A stretch of DNA of 64,000 bases from Paenibacillus anaericanus (GTDB lineage Bacteria > Bacillota > Bacilli > Paenibacillales > Paenibacillaceae): the NCBI RefSeq assembly GCF_003994475.1, contig NZ_RZNY01000006.1, positions 62,001 to 126,000 of the forward strand, in the 5' to 3' direction. The translations under genes and the position numbers were made by a program. The notes under the pieces were generated by a model, which saw nothing but the letters and a program-made list of their open reading frames with translations, did not search any database and had not been told where the DNA came from. Below are positions 1-7,025 of this stretch, piece after piece (position 1 is the stretch's first letter; each line of letters opens with the position of its first letter).

Positions 1-90
1 ATCTAAAGAGAACAGTCCCCGTCGATCCTTGGGGCATGGAAACTTTAGTCAGTCTATATAGTTTGTATGAATTTCCAGGTTTTATCCTTT

Positions 91-132
91 AAAAAAAAGG
101 GTAGTGAGAGGTTTGACACCTACCAACCACCC
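91..132 (-). terminator. Rho-independent terminator after rpsB
   Basis: On the minus strand a GGGTGGT arm (126-132) can pair with ACTACCC (99-105), with an inner AGGT/ACCT pair, and eight T residues follow at 91-98. It sits 34 nt past the rpsB stop. If tsf follows, as in most bacteria, this hairpin would end or attenuate transcription before it. The remaining 90 nt to the window edge contain no recognisable gene. Confidence 0.75.
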
Positions 133-165
133 TTTCTCATTTAATTTATTCATAATAAGGCTTAA

Positions 166-864
166 TTACGCTGTTGTTTGTTCGCCTTGGTTTCCTTCGA
201 TTACGGCATCAGCCATCTTAGCAGTCAACAATTTAACCGCACGAATAGCATCATCGTTACCTGGGATAACATAGTCGATTTCGTCTGGATCGCAGTTTGT
301 ATCAACGATACCTACGATTGGAATACCCAATTTACGAGCTTCAGCAACCGCGATGCGCTCTTTACGAGGATCGATAATGAACAGGGCGCTTGGCAGACCT
401 TTCATGTTCTTGATTCCGCCAAGGAATTTCTCAAGACGATCTTTCTCTTTGCGAAGAAGGATAACTTCTTTCTTCGGCAATACTGCGAAAGTGCCGTCTT
501 CTTCCCATAGTTCCAACATTTTCAAACGATCAATACGTTTTTGAATAGTTTGGAAGTTAGTCAAAGTACCGCCGAGCCAGCGTTGGTTAATGTAGAATTG
601 ACCAGCACGTTCAGCTTCATCTTTAACTGAATCTTGAGCTTGTTTCTTAGTACCCACGAAGAGAATAGTACCATTGTCTTCTGCGATACTTTTAACGAAG
701 TTATAAGCTTCGTCAACTTTCTTGACCGTTTTTTGTAGGTCAATAATATAAATTCCGTTTCTTTCAGTGAAGATATAACGATCCATTTTCGGGTTCCAAC
801 GACGTGTCTGGTGTCCGAAGTGTACGCCTGCCTCAAGCAGTTGTTTCATGGAGATTACAGCCAT
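166..864 (-). CDS. rpsB: 30S ribosomal protein S2
   Basis: Ribosomal protein S2 of the small subunit, 232 aa. The family hallmarks are plain: [14 protein letters not shown] near the start, the [11 protein letters not shown] stretch, the [11 protein letters not shown] loop and the IVDTNCDPD motif. The frame stays open for 18 more codons upstream to 918. I place the start at the ATG at 864 because a near-perfect AGGAGGTG precedes it and S2 proteins begin just before this motif. The gene has its own promoter and leader and a terminator on each side, so it is transcribed apart from the fla/che operon upstream of it. Confidence 0.97.
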   Translation of the reverse strand: MAVISMKQLLEAGVHFGHQTRRWNPKMDRYIFTERNGIYIIDLQKTVKKVDEAYNFVKSIAEDNGTILFVGTKKQAQDSVKDEAERAGQFYINQRWLGGTLTNFQTIQKRIDRLKMLELWEEDGTFAVLPKKEVILLRKEKDRLEKFLGGIKNMKGLPSALFIIDPRKERIAVAEARKLGIPIVGIVDTNCDPDEIDYVIPGNDDAIRAVKLLTAKMADAVIEGNQGEQTTA

Positions 865-1021
865 CTTCACGCACCTCCTATAGTTTGGTTTTTTTGATGC
901 TTCCTCCGCAGTTTTCATCTTTCACTATGACTCCCTAATATAGAGAGCACCCATTGCGAAATCATCCTGCGTGCGTTATAACACCGTGAACTAATATACC
1001 ATATATGAGAAGTCGATGCAA
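865..1021 (-). promoter_or_regulatory. rpsB promoter and 5' leader
   Basis: A sigma-A-type promoter reads TTGCAT (1016-1021), a 17-nt spacer and TATATT (993-998) on the minus strand. Transcription should start near 986, leaving a leader of about 120 nt before rpsB. The leader can fold: a GCAC arm near 972 can face GGGTGC near 947. S2 autoregulates its own mRNA in several bacteria, so a regulatory leader is plausible. That role is inference, since I cannot match this leader to a named RNA family. Confidence 0.6.
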
Positions 1022-1033
1022 CCAAAGTTGAAC

Positions 1034-1058
1034 TAAAAAAAGCCCCATTAGGGCTTTT
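1034..1058 (-). terminator. Terminator at the end of the fla/che operon
   Basis: The minus strand reads AAAAGCCCTAATGGGGCTTTTTTT, with the arms AAAGCCC and GGGGCTTT around a short loop and a T run after it. It lies 24 nt past the stop of the last gene of the operon and just upstream of the rpsB promoter, so it marks the 3' end of the flagellar transcript. Confidence 0.85.
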
Positions 1059-1081
1059 AATGTCCGTTCAAGTAATTCGAA

Positions 1082-1699
1082 TTACTTTCCTGACGATTTA
1101 AGTGTAATTTTGGAAATTATAGAGTTAAAATCTTCCTCCTTCGTAAACTTGTAGGTTCCCACCTGCAATTTACGATTGATTCCTTTCGCAGAGGCTTTTT
1201 TAATAAAAGCAGTCTCATCACTTATGACTCCTGCTTTTTTCAAACCACTTGCAACACCAGCAAGCGTTGCTCCACTGCGAATTCTGTATTCCACCACTAC
1301 CGGTTCCGGTACTTCTGGGGATTTAGGAGTATCAATTTGGATCTCTTCCTCTTTTTTTATACTCGAGGAATCGGTTTCAGTTTTTGGTTCAACTGGAGAA
1401 TCTGGTGTGGTTGGGGAATCTGGAGAACTCGGTTGAACAGGGTCTTCAGTCGATCCTTTCTCGACGTCTCCATTGCTCAGGACATCTTCCGGATATTTCG
1501 CTCTCCACTCGTCCTCCGTGAGCAATTCCACTTTATTATCAACTACTTTGAGGTTTAACTCAGCTGCAGCTTGTTGCACCTCTTTGACAGTCGTTAGTGC
1601 CTTGTAACTCCCCTGACCAATCATCATGATCTGTAAAAGAAGCGCCCCAATAATCAAACCAATACCCAGGCCTAACATAAAATGTCGGTTTTTGATCAT
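1082..1699 (-). CDS. Membrane-anchored MltG-like (YceG N-domain) protein
   Basis: A 205-aa protein of uncertain function. Residues 7-26 form one transmembrane segment, residues 80-130 a Pro/Ser/Thr/Glu-rich linker. The last 70 residues (YRIRSGATLAGVASGL, then VGTYKFT) resemble the LysM-like N-terminal domain of endolytic transglycosylase MltG. The catalytic YceG domain is absent, as full MltG is well over 300 aa. It may be an extracytoplasmic peptidoglycan-associated domain and is unlikely to be a transglycosylase. The ATG overlaps the previous stop as ATGA, and GGGAGGAG precedes it. It is the last gene of the fla/che operon, so a link to cell wall and motility is inference from position. Confidence 0.75.
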   Translation of the reverse strand: MIKNRHFMLGLGIGLIIGALLLQIMMIGQGSYKALTTVKEVQQAAAELNLKVVDNKVELLTEDEWRAKYPEDVLSNGDVEKGSTEDPVQPSSPDSPTTPDSPVEPKTETDSSSIKKEEEIQIDTPKSPEVPEPVVVEYRIRSGATLAGVASGLKKAGVISDETAFIKKASAKGINRKLQVGTYKFTKEEDFNSIISKITLKSSGK

Positions 1700-2307
1700 C
1701 GGGACTCCTCCCTTTTAGCCAACTGCAAAATCAATTGAACCTCACCACGCTGCATTCCGATAGACTTAGCAATCATATCAATCGACCTTCCACTTTCATA
1801 CATAGCGAACAATTCCGCATATCTGTCATGGATTGTCTCCTTCGCCTCTGGATCAGGATCAGGAATATCTGATATCACTGGTGCTACTTCAGCCGCAACC
1901 TCGATCTCTGCCATTCTATTGATAAGCTGGTCCTCTTGTGTAGACAAATGAATTATCCCTGCAGACTCCGTGAAATTACGAGAACCCGTTTCGAGTATCC
2001 CGAGTCGGGACTCACTTTGATGTGTTGAATGCTCCACTTCCACCATACGACCTCGTAATTCAGCAACTTGCTCCTGTACTACTAACTGTTTGGTAGTAAA
2101 GTCTTGTTTCATCTGTGTCACTAGATCAATGAGTTCTTTGTTTTCTTTCTCTATTTCTGCCATATACTGTTCAAGCGTTGTCTCCAGCTCAATCGCAACA
2201 TTGTTCCTTGTACCAGTAGCTGTGTTCCGCGCTGGTAGAAGAAAACTATAAATAACTGCAGCAATTCCAATGAGCACTATATAGAACCATGGATCTCCAA
2301 ATGACAA
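1696..2307 (-). CDS. SwrB-like membrane protein (DUF6115 type)
   Basis: A 203-aa protein in the position that swrB (ylxL) holds after sigD in B. subtilis. It has one N-terminal transmembrane helix (PWFYIVLIGIAAVIYSFLL), a coiled coil rich in Glu, Gln and Leu (about residues 30-110) and a C-terminal helix-turn-helix-like segment (MYESGRSIDMIAKSIGM). SwrB promotes assembly of the flagellar basal body in B. subtilis; the same role here is inferred from position and architecture. The frame is open up to 2454, but that would overlap the 106-aa gene by 119 nt. I chose the TTG at 2307 because AAGGTGAGG lies 6 nt before it; the GTG at 2319 is the alternative. Confidence 0.72.
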   Translation of the reverse strand: MSFGDPWFYIVLIGIAAVIYSFLLPARNTATGTRNNVAIELETTLEQYMAEIEKENKELIDLVTQMKQDFTTKQLVVQEQVAELRGRMVEVEHSTHQSESRLGILETGSRNFTESAGIIHLSTQEDQLINRMAEIEVAAEVAPVISDIPDPDPEAKETIHDRYAELFAMYESGRSIDMIAKSIGMQRGEVQLILQLAKREESR

Positions 2308-2335
2308 TGTTATCCTCACCTTTTGACTTCCTAGA

Positions 2336-2656
2336 TTAAAGCGAAAAATCAATATGCCGTCCTTTATAAGGATGCTCCGCAGGATGCTTCTTGTCTCGCT
2401 CTTCCTGTTTCTCTTCTGTTTGTTCTCGTTCTTGCTCTTGGTTGAAGGAGGCATTTCCTTCTCGCCTTACGGTCGTATTATGGGCACTCTCGTCAACATT
2501 TGCGCTCCGCCGACGTTCAAGTTCACTGTCCTTTATATTCTGTCCCGCCAGCAGAGTCTGCTCATTTAGAGGTCGTTGTAGTTGATCCTGTTGAATACGG
2601 CCCGCTTCGCTAGTGCGCGGGATCGCGATTTGCATTTCTACGGATTTCATATTCAT
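2336..2656 (-). CDS. Small hydrophilic protein of the fla/che operon
   Basis: I do not recognise this 106-aa protein. It has no membrane segment, is very rich in Glu, Gln, Arg and Lys (the stretch EQEREQTEEKQEERDKKH is typical) and probably forms a charged helix. It ends with a distinct tail, HPYKGRHIDFSL, which looks like a conserved peptide. The ATG follows GAGGTGG at a good distance. It lies between the FapA-like gene and the SwrB-like gene and must share their transcript. Coding is supported by the ribosome binding site, operon spacing and lack of overlap. The function is unknown. Confidence 0.7.
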   Translation of the reverse strand: MNMKSVEMQIAIPRTSEAGRIQQDQLQRPLNEQTLLAGQNIKDSELERRRSANVDESAHNTTVRREGNASFNQEQEREQTEEKQEERDKKHPAEHPYKGRHIDFSL

Positions 2657-2712
2657 GAGACCACCTCATAATAGGAATTGAATACAAAACCATTTCCTTT
2701 CAGGCGCCAATT

Positions 2713-4110
2713 CTAGATATAAGACGACATAGAAATGTCCCCTTCACTATAGTAGAAAGACATATGCGAAATGGGCTCTTTAACATATTTCGTATACCGC
2801 CCAATAACGATTTTTGATCCACCATAGATCATTTTAAGAGCTTCCACTCTTGCTCTTCCGGTATCCTCCAGCGTCTTCTCGATGACAAGCATGCGTTCCT
2901 TCATTTCATTTAGTTCCTGCACATTCGACTTCTTGGTCGATCCGAGCTTGGAGCGCATCTCCACTTTATCTGGTGTCAATCTTCCAAGTGAAGCCAATTG
3001 ATCCAGTAGTGTAAGCGCCTTCTCCGTTTTATCCATATTGGCCAATTGATCCTTGACTTGCTGACGTAAATCAAGCAGTTCATTACGCAGTTCCGGAAGA
3101 ACCCCAACTTCAATAACTGTTGTTGTTGACATCGGATTTCCAATGATTCTAGCACTTACTCTCTCACCAGCCTGAATACTACCACCAACAATGAGACCTT
3201 TTGTACCATTACATATTACATCCCTACCAGCGCGGATATTAGAGTGCATGATACTCTGAGAGACGATCACATCTTCCCCAGCCTGGACATTTCCATCTTG
3301 GATGAAAGAACTTTTTACAACATGTCCGGCTTTAACAAGTCCTTTGTTATAGCCAATAATCCCTCCAGTGATTTCAATAGAGCCCTCTGCAAACAACTCA
3401 GCCCCTTCTACACCACCAATTACACGAATATCCCCTGCCGCAGTAACTTTGAATCCCGTCAGAACATTTCCTCGTATAACAACCGTACCTACAAAATCGA
3501 TATTACCGGTGCCATAATCGACGTTACCGTTAATTTCATAAATAGGGAAAACATTCATCTTTCCTTTATCCGTCATCGTCACTAGACCATCAATTGCTGC
3601 ATACATCGCAGTCTGTTCTGGATTCAATACGACATTTTTCCCGAGTTTGAATATGGCTGGTTTCCCGTCTTTACATGGAATGGCTACTCCAGTCACTGCC
3701 ATTCCAGGGCGACCTGGAACAGCAGGAACTAGTTCCGCGATAATCTGTCCTCTGCGAACATTGTTCAATCGCGTAACATCCTTGTAATCCACTTTACCAT
3801 CGTCATCTTCAGCTGGCTTATGTTGGTTATCATCCATTCGAACTGCATAACGAATACTCCCGTTTCTCCCATCCATAGGTTCGCTCCCAATGGCTATCGG
3901 TGTCCTACTGAAGAAGTATTCGCTTGGATTAATTGCAAATCGTTCTACGATGTCTTGTTGAATACCATGTTTAACACCATTTGCCTGAAGAAAATTGCGT
4001 AACACATCCGCTGTACAAGCGAAATTTTCTTCCTTCTTCAAGAATTGCAAGTAGGCAACTGTCTTATCTTCATTCAACGTTACACTTATAATCTCACCAA
4101 TCGGTTCCAT
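2713..4110 (-). CDS. FapA family (DUF342) polymer-forming-type protein
   Basis: A 465-aa DUF342/FapA family protein. The central part (residues about 170-330) is a right-handed beta-helix-like region with repeating GNVDYGTGNIDFVGTVVI-type units, followed by a coiled coil (about 335-430) and a short C-terminal domain. The N-terminal part is the FapA-type domain. The biochemical role of the family is poorly known; in Firmicutes it often sits in the flagellar cluster directly after sigD, as here. The open frame begins at 4128, but the ATG at 4110 has AAAGGGGG 7 nt before it and starts at MEPIGEII, so I use it. It is probably cytoplasmic, since no signal peptide is seen. Confidence 0.85.
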   Translation of the reverse strand: MEPIGEIISVTLNEDKTVAYLQFLKKEENFACTADVLRNFLQANGVKHGIQQDIVERFAINPSEYFFSRTPIAIGSEPMDGRNGSIRYAVRMDDNQHKPAEDDDGKVDYKDVTRLNNVRRGQIIAELVPAVPGRPGMAVTGVAIPCKDGKPAIFKLGKNVVLNPEQTAMYAAIDGLVTMTDKGKMNVFPIYEINGNVDYGTGNIDFVGTVVIRGNVLTGFKVTAAGDIRVIGGVEGAELFAEGSIEITGGIIGYNKGLVKAGHVVKSSFIQDGNVQAGEDVIVSQSIMHSNIRAGRDVICNGTKGLIVGGSIQAGERVSARIIGNPMSTTTVIEVGVLPELRNELLDLRQQVKDQLANMDKTEKALTLLDQLASLGRLTPDKVEMRSKLGSTKKSNVQELNEMKERMLVIEKTLEDTGRARVEALKMIYGGSKIVIGRYTKYVKEPISHMSFYYSEGDISMSSYI

Positions 4111-4144
4111 AATAAGTCCCCCTTTCATCCATAAAACTGTCCTA

Positions 4145-4933
4145 CTAATCTTCCTGCATCAGTAAATCACGATGTTTCTCCAAACTACCCCGCAGACGCA
4201 AAATAGCTTTAGAATGAAGTTGTGAAATTCGAGATGGTGACAAAGACATCACTTCTGCAATTTCACTGAGCGATAAATCTTCGTAGTACAACAAGGAGAC
4301 TACTGTACGTTCCTTTTCAGTCAGTTTCTCAATTCCTTTGGTAAGAGAATCTTTCAAATAAAACTCTCGGACCTTATGATCCGGGTTCTTCGCTTTTTCA
4401 TCCACTAAAAGCGTGAGTCTCGTTTCCGATTCTTCTTCACGGATGGGATCTTCCAAAGAGCAAAGCGTCATCACGGCAACTTCCTGCAACATACTTTGAA
4501 ACTCTCGCACACTAATATTCAAATACTCGCTCATCTCAGAGTCAGTTACTGAGCGAAGATATCGTTGCTCTAATTGTTGGTAGCCCTCTTCTAGCTTTTT
4601 GGATTTTTCTCTAACGGAACGAGGAACCCAATCCCCCTGCCGTAATCCATCCAATATAGCTCCCCTAACTCTCCATGAAGCGTAAGTCTCAAACTGCAGT
4701 CCTCGCTTATAGTCGAATTTCTCGACGGCATCAATGAGTCCCATAACACCGTTACTGGACAAATCATCTTTAGATACATTCTTCGGAAGACCTACAGCCA
4801 GCCGTCCCGAAACATAATCGACAATAGGTAAATACTTCTCGATAAGTTGTTTCTTGGCCTCAATATCACCATGCTCTTTCCACTTTTCCCAAATCTCAAC
4901 GAAATTCAGAGTAGATCCCTTCCGTTCGTTCAA
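4145..4933 (-). CDS. sigD: RNA polymerase sigma-D (FliA/WhiG family)
   Basis: The sigma factor for late flagellar and chemotaxis genes, 262 aa. Region 2 is visible as VDYVSGRLAVGLP, then LSSNGVMGLIDAVEKFD and FETYASWRVRGAILDGLR. Region 3 begins near DWVPRSVREK. The region 4 helix-turn-helix is LSLSEIAEVMSLSPSRISQLHSKAILRLR at the C-terminus. The start codon is TTG with AAGGAGGG 8-10 nt upstream. It is deep in the fla/che operon, as in B. subtilis, where sigD level depends on its distance from the promoter. The anti-sigma factor FlgM is not in this window. Confidence 0.95.
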   Translation of the reverse strand: MNERKGSTLNFVEIWEKWKEHGDIEAKKQLIEKYLPIVDYVSGRLAVGLPKNVSKDDLSSNGVMGLIDAVEKFDYKRGLQFETYASWRVRGAILDGLRQGDWVPRSVREKSKKLEEGYQQLEQRYLRSVTDSEMSEYLNISVREFQSMLQEVAVMTLCSLEDPIREEESETRLTLLVDEKAKNPDHKVREFYLKDSLTKGIEKLTEKERTVVSLLYYEDLSLSEIAEVMSLSPSRISQLHSKAILRLRGSLEKHRDLLMQED

Positions 4934-4948
4934 TTGCCTTCACCCTCC

Positions 4949-5371
4949 TTATTTTTCTGTCAGGTGACGAACGACCTTAACCAGTTCTTCTGTATCTGTG
5001 TCGTCAGTTGTCTTAACCAATTTTGGTGGGTTTAATGGTGCAAAATCATTGATATGTGCTGAATTTGCCGGAGGATGCTTCAACAGATCATTTAATTCAT
5101 CACTCTCATCCGGCGTGGTTAGATCAAAACTACCACCTTTACCTTGCTCTTCATCTGCAAATATTTCTTCCTCTTGTACCGAATTATTCGGTAATTCTTT
5201 GAGAGATCCAAATATCCAAAATGCAGCATAAAAGAGTACAAACCAAACCGCAAAAGCAATTAATCCACGAATCAAACTCGTCATAAACAAGTTATTACCC
5301 GAAGAAGAAGCAAATGTAATTAAAAATCCGATAAAACCAATTAACCAACAATATTTCAATTTTCCTGTCAT
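4949..5371 (-). CDS. Two-helix membrane protein between cheD and sigD
   Basis: I do not recognise this 140-aa protein. Residues about 5-22 and 33-55 are two hydrophobic helices (YCWLIGFIGFLITFA, then LIRGLIAFAVWFVLFYAAFWIF). The C-terminal 80 residues are acidic and hydrophilic and probably cytoplasmic, ending VKVVRHLTEK. It starts 2 nt after the cheD stop and ends 15 nt before sigD, so it is translated within the operon. B. subtilis has no gene at this place, so it may be specific to the Paenibacillus type of fla/che operon. A role in motility or control of sigma-D is only a guess from position. Confidence 0.75.
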   Translation of the reverse strand: MTGKLKYCWLIGFIGFLITFASSSGNNLFMTSLIRGLIAFAVWFVLFYAAFWIFGSLKELPNNSVQEEEIFADEEQGKGGSFDLTTPDESDELNDLLKHPPANSAHINDFAPLNPPKLVKTTDDTDTEELVKVVRHLTEK

Positions 5372-5373
5372 GG

Positions 5374-5871
5374 CTACAATTCCTTTACACCCTTTTGTAC
5401 GCTACGTATATATAAAATACCCGATTCACAATTCAATTCAATGGTTCGACCGTAATTTCCCCCCGTATCTTCTGCAAGCAGTGGGATACCTAAATCAGAA
5501 AGCTTCATTTTACAAGATTCCACATTTCGAGGGCCAATTCGCATTGAATCTCCTGTACCTGCAAACGAAAACATTTGTGAACCACCAGCCATCTTAGCAA
5601 CAATACGACTTTTCGCTGCCCCGATACTGAGCAATTGCTCTAGTAATGCAGGTACAGCTGTGTCGGCATACTTAGCAATGTTGAGAACACCCTCACGCGC
5701 GATGTCCGAAGAGGGAAGCATCACATGCGCAAGGCCAGCCACTTTACTAAGCGGATCAAAAAGAGTCAATCCCACGCAAGATCCGAGTCCAGTTGTGCGA
5801 ATCAATCCCTGCCCAGTAATAATGTTTAACTCGGCCATGCCGACCTTTACAATCCGCTGTTCATCAATCAT
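5374..5871 (-). CDS. cheD: Chemoreceptor glutamine deamidase CheD
   Basis: CheD deamidates specific glutamines of chemoreceptors and binds CheC, raising its CheY-P phosphatase activity. The 165-aa protein carries the catalytic set in the expected spacing: Thr27, Cys32 in GLGSCVGLTLFDP and His49 in GLAHVMLP. The IVAKMAGGSQMF segment is also typical. The ATG overlaps the end of cheC by 8 nt, which fits coupled translation of the two partners. Both genes follow cheW, the B. subtilis order. Confidence 0.96.
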   Translation of the reverse strand: MIDEQRIVKVGMAELNIITGQGLIRTTGLGSCVGLTLFDPLSKVAGLAHVMLPSSDIAREGVLNIAKYADTAVPALLEQLLSIGAAKSRIVAKMAGGSQMFSFAGTGDSMRIGPRNVESCKMKLSDLGIPLLAEDTGGNYGRTIELNCESGILYIRSVQKGVKEL

Positions 5872-6493
5872 GATTCATAGGCACTCCCAAGGCAATGAAG
5901 ATTTTTCTGAAAGAATCGGGATCAGGTATAAGGAAAAACTGTCCTTCCACCTCATGATTTCCTTCGATAAATGTCGTATCAATTACGAGCGCGGAATCCC
6001 CCATCTCACCAAACTGCAGAAGTCCGTAGCCGAGTATCGCCCCTGCCATATCCATGGCAAGCGCAGGTACTGTTGGGATCATCGAGAGTGAAGTGAAATC
6101 AGCCAATGAAGATAAATAGGATCCTGCTAGAATATTGCCAATCTCTGAAAGGGCTGACCACTCCATTTCAGAGAATTCTTCCCCGCTTTCGACTTCGAGT
6201 CCTGCCAGACGATGCAGTAAATTCTTTGCCGCATCAGGGCTGAGGATGAAGAACAGGTTACCCGGCGCATCCCCCTCCACCCGGAAGAAGACAGCAAGTA
6301 CAATATTCTCAGCCCCACCCACGCGGTCTGTAATTGCTTCAAAAGGTAGCATTTGCACTTTAGGAACTGCCATGTCAATAGGCTTGTCAAGTATTCTTGA
6401 AAGAGCTGTCGCGGCATTGCCAGCTCCAATATTACCGACTTCCTTCAGTACATCCATTTTGAAATCTTCCATGCCTTCAAACAGATTCACCAC
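5864..6493 (-). CDS. cheC: CheY-P phosphatase CheC
   Basis: CheC removes phosphate from CheY-P and works with CheD in receptor adaptation. The 209-aa protein has both active-site signatures of the CheC/FliY family: Glu18 and Asn21 in LKEVGNIGAGNAA, and Glu117 and Asn120 in LSEIGNILAGSYL. A FEAITDRVGG segment separates the halves. Translation starts at one of two adjacent GTG codons (6493 or 6490) after AGAGGGG. It lies between cheW and cheD with almost no spacing. Confidence 0.95.
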   Translation of the reverse strand: MVNLFEGMEDFKMDVLKEVGNIGAGNAATALSRILDKPIDMAVPKVQMLPFEAITDRVGGAENIVLAVFFRVEGDAPGNLFFILSPDAAKNLLHRLAGLEVESGEEFSEMEWSALSEIGNILAGSYLSSLADFTSLSMIPTVPALAMDMAGAILGYGLLQFGEMGDSALVIDTTFIEGNHEVEGQFFLIPDPDSFRKIFIALGVPMNHD

Positions 6494-6495
6494 AT

Positions 6496-6957
6496 TTACC
6501 CCTCTAAGCTTTCCAATTGAATGATTTCATTCCGATTAAGTACCTCGGATAAATTCAACATAACAAGAAGCCGCTCTTCTGAAATACGGGCCACACCTTG
6601 CAGATATTTCGCTTTGATTCCTCCAACAACATCCGGTGGTGAATCAATGATGTCTGTATTAAGATCAATAACATCATTAGCGGAATCTACAATGAAACCA
6701 ACTTCCATTTCATTAGCAGAAACAATAATGATCCGTGTCTGATCGGTATGATCGGCCTCCGCTATGCCGAAGCGACCGCGAAGGTCAATCACTGGAATAA
6801 CTACACCACGAAGATTAATTACCCCTTTTACAAATGCCAGTGTTTTGGGAACGCGTGTAATCGGCATCATACGCTCGATCGTTTGTACTTTATCCACTTC
6901 AATTCCGTATTCTTCTTGTCCCAACTTAAAAACGATGACTTTAATTTCAACTCCCAT
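6496..6957 (-). CDS. cheW: Chemotaxis coupling protein CheW
   Basis: CheW links chemoreceptors to the kinase CheA in the polar signalling array. The 153-aa protein is one SH3-like CheW domain: FKLGQEEYGIEVDKVQTIE at the start, the VKGVINLRGVVIPVIDLR core and GVARISEERLLVMLNL near the end. GGAGGG precedes the ATG at 6957. It follows cheA and precedes cheC within 3 nt. Confidence 0.96.
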   Translation of the reverse strand: MGVEIKVIVFKLGQEEYGIEVDKVQTIERMMPITRVPKTLAFVKGVINLRGVVIPVIDLRGRFGIAEADHTDQTRIIIVSANEMEVGFIVDSANDVIDLNTDIIDSPPDVVGGIKAKYLQGVARISEERLLVMLNLSEVLNRNEIIQLESLEG

Positions 6958-7025
6958 GAAATTCCCTCCTTAATGATCCCGTCAGACGTGATTTAAGCCT
7001 GTCCGAGTATAAATCGACCATCGAC

